Shown one piece after another: positions 60,746 through 64,000 of a stretch of 64,000 nt of DNA. The notes below the pieces were generated by a model. It did not search any database, was not told where the DNA came from, and saw only the letters and a program-made list of their open reading frames with translations. The stretch comes from Bythopirellula goksoeyrii (GTDB taxonomy: Bacteria; Planctomycetota; Planctomycetia; Pirellulales; Lacipirellulaceae): positions 904,338-968,337 of the forward strand of contig NZ_CP042913.1 in NCBI RefSeq assembly GCF_008065115.1, read 5' to 3'. A program made the translations under genes and the position numbers. Each line of letters opens with the position of its first letter. The first letter of the stretch is position 1.

Positions 60746-62275
60746 ATGTTACGAAAAATCATGTGCCTGCTCCCAGTAGTCGCTCTGCTGGTAGCGGGAG
60801 TCCAGAGCGACGCTCTGGCAGGTAGACACCACAAGAAAGCTTGCTCGAGTAGCTGTGCTTCTGCACCTGCTTGTGGTTGTGCGAGCGACTGCGGATGCCC
60901 AAGCGCCTGCGGTGGTGCGAGCGATTGTGGATGCGGTGGAGCTGCGATCCCTGCCGATGGCGGTTGTGGCTGTGGTACGACAACAGTAACGAAGACCATC
61001 ATGGTCCCAACCTACGAGACACAAACTCGTACCGTTACGTCCACTGTCTACAACAAAGAAGAACGTACTCGCAACTACACAGTCATGGTTCCCGAGACTC
61101 GCACCAAGACGGTGAATTACACCGTTTGCAAGCCAGTCACCGAGACCAAGACTCGCGAATACACGGTGCAAGTCCCTTACACCGAAAATGTCGAGCAGAA
61201 GTACACCGTCATGGTCCCTACCTATGAGGACAAGACGGTCAGCTACACAGTGCAAGTTCCTTACACTGAAAATATCGAGCAGAAGTACACCGTCATGGTT
61301 CCTACCTACGAGGACAAGACGGTCAGCTACAAAGTGCAAGTTCCTTACACTGAAAACATCGAGCAGAAGTACACCGTTCAGGTCCCTACTTACGAGGAGA
61401 AGACGGTCAGCTACACAGTGCAAGTTCCTTACACTGAGAACGTCGAGCAGTCCTACACTGTGAATGTTCCTTACACTGAAGAGCGTCAAGGTACACGCAC
61501 GGTTTCCAAGCGAGTTCCTGAAACCACCACGAGGACTGTTACGGTCCGCGGTGGTCACTGGGAAACTCAAACGATGGAAGTTCCCGTGAGCGGTGGCTGC
61601 GGAAACGATGCTTGCGGAGGTTGCTGCGAATGCACTCGCACTTGTTGCAAGCGTGTCTGGGTTCCCACTTGCGAGACTCGCGAAGTGCCATGCACGACTT
61701 ACAAGTGTGTGACCGAAGAAGTTCCTTACACCTACACCGTTTGCCTGTCTCGCCAAGAGCAGCGCACACGTACTGTTTGTGTCAACAAATGCAGGACCGA
61801 AGAACGTCAACGGACCGTCAAGGTTTGCAAGATGGTACCTGAAGAGCGTACACGAACCGTATGCGTTCAGAAGTGCCGCACTGAAGACCGCGAACGGACC
61901 GTTAAGGTCTGCAAGATGGTGCCTGAAGAGCGAACACGAACTGTGTGCGTCAACAAGTGTCGCACCGAGGACCGCGAACGGACCGTTAAGGTCTGCAAGA
62001 TGGTGCCTGAAGAGCGAACACGAACCGTGTGCGTCAACAAGTGCAGGACCGAAACTCGCACGGCTGACTATCAGGTCACCAACTACGTGAATGAGACCCG
62101 AAGCAAGGAAGTGAACTACACAGTTTGCGTTCCTCAGGAAAGAACTCAGACCTATACGGTTTGTGTTCCAAGCCAGGTCGAGAAGCAGATCGAAGTGAAG
62201 GTTTGCAAGATGGTATGTCAAGAAGTTCAGGAAGAAGTGCCTTGTGGCTGCAGCGGCTGCGGTTGCTGTAACTGA
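60746..62275 (+). CDS. YTV-repeat Cys-rich exported protein (planctomycete wall type)
   Basis: A 509-residue protein. A signal peptide (about 1-25) and a Cys/Gly/Ala segment (about 30-75) precede four 28-residue units with YTVQVPYTEN-IEQKYTVMVP (about 141-250). A second array of four 28-residue units carries TVCVNKCRTE-RTVKVCKMVP (about 345-455), and a Cys cluster ends the protein (CGCSGCGCC). YTV-domain proteins are characteristic of planctomycetes and were proposed as disulfide-linked cell-wall components. ATG 60746 is seven bases after GGAGG. A strong terminator follows. Confidence 0.92.
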   Translation: MLRKIMCLLPVVALLVAGVQSDALAGRHHKKACSSSCASAPACGCASDCGCPSACGGASDCGCGGAAIPADGGCGCGTTTVTKTIMVPTYETQTRTVTSTVYNKEERTRNYTVMVPETRTKTVNYTVCKPVTETKTREYTVQVPYTENVEQKYTVMVPTYEDKTVSYTVQVPYTENIEQKYTVMVPTYEDKTVSYKVQVPYTENIEQKYTVQVPTYEEKTVSYTVQVPYTENVEQSYTVNVPYTEERQGTRTVSKRVPETTTRTVTVRGGHWETQTMEVPVSGGCGNDACGGCCECTRTCCKRVWVPTCETREVPCTTYKCVTEEVPYTYTVCLSRQEQRTRTVCVNKCRTEERQRTVKVCKMVPEERTRTVCVQKCRTEDRERTVKVCKMVPEERTRTVCVNKCRTEDRERTVKVCKMVPEERTRTVCVNKCRTETRTADYQVTNYVNETRSKEVNYTVCVPQERTQTYTVCVPSQVEKQIEVKVCKMVCQEVQEEVPCGCSGCGCCN

Positions 62276-62314
62276 TTCTTGTGCTTGCTCACTGTTGAGT
62301 ATTGCTAGCTAATC

Positions 62315-62350
62315 ACGGGGGCTGAGTTTTTTGACTCAGCCCCCGTTTTC
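62315..62350 (+). terminator. Strong intrinsic terminator of the YTV gene
   Basis: Perfect 13-bp stem ACGGGGGCTGAGT (62315-62327) and complement (62334-62346) with a TTTTTG loop, followed by TTTTC. It lies 40 bp behind the stop at 62275. Confidence 0.88.
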
Positions 62351-62518
62351 TATTTGCACTCTGCAATCTATTTGATTTAAGTCCCCTTCTGCTAGCTTGA
62401 TGGTACTGCTATCTGAGATCTCCCTTGTTAGGCACGATATGCATTGGCTATATCGATGCTCCCCCAAGCACCCGATTCTTTCTGTGCCAAGAGTCTGCTG
62501 ACTCCTTGGCTGGCGGCC

Positions 62519-63478
62519 ATGTCGTACCTACGTATTACCGGAATCCCGATCCTGTTCGGGATGATATTCGCAAGCATGGCTTTCTGCTGCGCCTCAAAGA
62601 TTAGTGCGGCGGGCGATACTAATGGCCCCGGAGTGTTGCCTCCACCAAGTACCAACTTGAAATTCCCCAACCCAACCGAATTTCCAGAGACTTTACTTCC
62701 CCCGCCTACGACAACGGCTACCGAAGAATTTGCCGGGGAAGAGATTGAAGGAATCACTCCCTCTGAAGACTTGTTGGCTCCTATTCCCATTTACCATTGG
62801 TACGAGGCCGGGTATTGGTTTGGTCCTACGCCATGGGATATCGGGATGGAATTTGGACTCAATGGCAGTGAGGGTGCGAATCAAACACAGAGCGTGACGG
62901 TTGGAGGCCATTGGAAGCGCAAAACAAAAACGTGGAAATCCAACACCAAGATTGCCTACAACCGCAATTCTGCAAACCGCATCGAGACCCAGAACAACGC
63001 GCTTTTGGATACCCGCATCGACCGCCAGTTCGAAGAAACCCCTTGGTCCATGTTTGCATTGAACCAGTTACTCTACGACGAATTCCAGGCTTACGACCTA
63101 CGCGTGTCTCTCAACTCGGGTGTGGGATATCAATGGTTCGATACGGAGATCTTTGACTTGGAAACTCGTTTTGGTGCCGGTACTTCAAGAGAATTTGGTG
63201 GGCCAGACAACCGATGGACAAGGGAAGCCTTGTTTGGGATGGAAACCGAATACTCGATCAGCGCCACGCAACGACTTACAGCGAAAGCTGACTACTTCCC
63301 TGAATTCGAGCATTTCGGTCAATATCGTGTCGTTACGGATGCCGGCTGGGAGATTGATCTCGATCGACCTGCCAACGTGAGCCTGAAGTTCTCTGTGAAC
63401 GACCGTTACGACAGTACTCCCAACGGCGTGGATCCCAACTTGCTCAATTACTCTGCCCTCTTGATCTGGGGCCTGTGA
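62519..63478 (+). CDS. DUF481-like outer-membrane beta-barrel protein
   Basis: About 320 residues. A signal peptide (ITGIPILFGMIFASMAFCCA then SKISAA) leads to a Pro/Thr-rich linker (about 35-85). A repeat-free beta-barrel follows with paired strands typical of DUF481: 'GMEFGLNGSEGANQTQSVTV' then WKRKTKTWKSNTKIAYNR, and the final VSLKFSVNDRYDSTPNG followed by LLNYSALLIWGL. It probably sits in the outer membrane. The start is uncertain: ATG 62456 or TTG 62444 would add 21-25 residues. A weak hairpin at 63508 may terminate it. Confidence 0.82.
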   Translation: MSYLRITGIPILFGMIFASMAFCCASKISAAGDTNGPGVLPPPSTNLKFPNPTEFPETLLPPPTTTATEEFAGEEIEGITPSEDLLAPIPIYHWYEAGYWFGPTPWDIGMEFGLNGSEGANQTQSVTVGGHWKRKTKTWKSNTKIAYNRNSANRIETQNNALLDTRIDRQFEETPWSMFALNQLLYDEFQAYDLRVSLNSGVGYQWFDTEIFDLETRFGAGTSREFGGPDNRWTREALFGMETEYSISATQRLTAKADYFPEFEHFGQYRVVTDAGWEIDLDRPANVSLKFSVNDRYDSTPNGVDPNLLNYSALLIWGL

Positions 63479-63507
63479 GCAACAGGGGACAGAAATCAGA
63501 ATTCTAG

Positions 63508-63534
63508 CCACAGGCGGAAGCCTGCGGTTTCTTT
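63508..63534 (+). terminator. Weak terminator-like hairpin
   Basis: CCACAGGC and GCCTGCGG (one mismatch) with a GGAA loop, followed by TTTCTTTG, 30 bp behind the DUF481-like gene. Confidence 0.5.
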
Positions 63535-63637
63535 GTCAGAAAACCATCGGCTTCCACCGAAGGCAAGCATACAGTAGCATAGTAGACTCGAAATTCGACC
63601 GTACTTGGTGATTTTTTTAGCCTCTGCGTCTGACTCA

Positions 63638-64000
63638 ATGACCGACCCACTGATCGACAATCTTCAGCAGACGCTGCATCGAGAGATGCCCATTACTAAG
63701 GCGATGGGCATCACTGTCCATGACTGGGATGGCCAGCGGCTCGCTATGCAAATGCCGCTCGAACCCAATCGCAATCATCAGTATTCCGCTTTTGCCGGCA
63801 GTCTCAATGCCCTCTGCACGGCGGTCGGCTGGGGCACGGTCGTCATGCTGCTAGAGTCCCAGGGCCTTACCGGAAATGTCGTCATCCGTCGGGGGAAGAT
63901 CCGGTATCTGCGGCCGGTCCGTACTCCCTTGTTTATTGCCAAAGGACTTCCGATTGACCCTGAGGAGTTGGAGTACTTCTACGCACTGCAGCGATCTAAA
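63638..64000 (+). CDS. YiiD C-terminal-type thioesterase domain protein (cut by window edge)
   Basis: An open frame from ATG 63638 to the right edge (121 codons). 'HREMPITKAMGITVHDWDGQ', 'LEPNRNHQYSAFAGSLNALC' and TAVGWGTVVMLLESQGL match the hot-dog fold domain of YiiD-type putative thioesterases; 'NHQYSAFAGSL' corresponds to the conserved N-x-N-x-x-T/A-x-F-x-G-S segment. It probably acts on acyl-thioesters. The C-terminus is missing, and no ribosome site stands out. Confidence 0.8.
   Translation, partial: MTDPLIDNLQQTLHREMPITKAMGITVHDWDGQRLAMQMPLEPNRNHQYSAFAGSLNALCTAVGWGTVVMLLESQGLTGNVVIRRGKIRYLRPVRTPLFIAKGLPIDPEELEYFYALQRSK

Noticed and set aside
60749-62221. A 490-codon frame on the minus strand opposite the YTV gene
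   Set aside because: It is a shadow produced by the strong codon pattern and repeats of the YTV gene. The plus-strand product has a signal peptide, ribosome site and terminator, while the antisense product has no recognisable fold.

Overview
The window reads as the chromosome of a planctomycete, most likely of the Pirellulales type. The evidence is a set of hallmark families found together: a YTV-repeat cysteine-rich wall-type protein, a DUF1559 protein with a prepilin-like N-terminus, several FGly-type sulfatases, PEP-CTERM anchored proteins (one with dockerin repeats), a long Gly-rich secreted protein, and many small dispersed intergenic palindromes. No rRNA, tRNA, CRISPR array or prophage was recognised. 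Both ends of the window cut genes: an FtsX-like permease on the left and a YiiD-type thioesterase-domain protein on the right.

Layout. 1-10.5 kb (mostly minus strand): permease fragment, K+-channel-like protein, arylsulfatase, DUF1254/DUF1214 protein, two overlapping small membrane proteins, HAD phosphatase-like protein, second arylsulfatase, LssY-C protein. 10.9-16.2 kb: an orphan TolC/OprM-type outer-membrane lipoprotein, a small protein of three 20-residue Cys repeats, a third arylsulfatase with its own terminator, and a divergent LysR regulator. 16.8-20.6 kb: two mirror-image DUF3302 + HlyD-type adaptor pairs flanking a DUF1269 protein. 20.7-25.1 kb: Gly-rich secreted protein, NTF2-like protein, OprB-type porin. 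25.1-28.7 kb: a frameshifted REP-associated transposase inside a REP array, a truncated PEP-CTERM remnant, small membrane proteins, and a C-type-lectin PEP-CTERM gene broken at a T8 run. 28.8-37.8 kb: coiled-coil lipoprotein, membrane class III nucleotide cyclase, and a chitin/amino-sugar type locus (SSS symporter, GH18 chitinase, ROK regulator).

37.9-46.7 kb is the most interesting part. An ECF42-type sigma factor (sigma2/sigma4 plus a C-terminal DUF6596/TPR region) is followed by about 15 co-directional genes: YCII/DGPF proteins, VOC (glyoxalase-fold), SRPBCC, AhpD-like, DUF899, DUF1579 and DoxX-like proteins. Three intergenic sites share TGTCGAT-N16-CGACTA with identical spacing, each 54-60 bp before a start codon. 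They look like promoters of this sigma factor and divide the cluster into three transcription units.

46.7-48.1 kb is repeat-rich and gene-free: a heptanucleotide tandem array and a roughly 210-bp foldback element. 48.1-51.2 kb holds a YifB/ComM-type AAA ATPase and a multidomain HIRAN protein in one operon. 52.1-55.6 kb is a sulfate-activation operon (cysD, cysNC) interrupted by a DUF433/DUF5615 toxin-antitoxin pair. 56.1-64 kb carries a subtilase-like PEP-CTERM protein, a DUF1559 protein, an FKBP isomerase, the YTV-repeat protein and a DUF481-like outer-membrane protein.

Start codons were re-chosen from ribosome-binding sites and overlaps in many places and are stated in each entry. All family assignments were made by eye from the protein sequence, without database searches.
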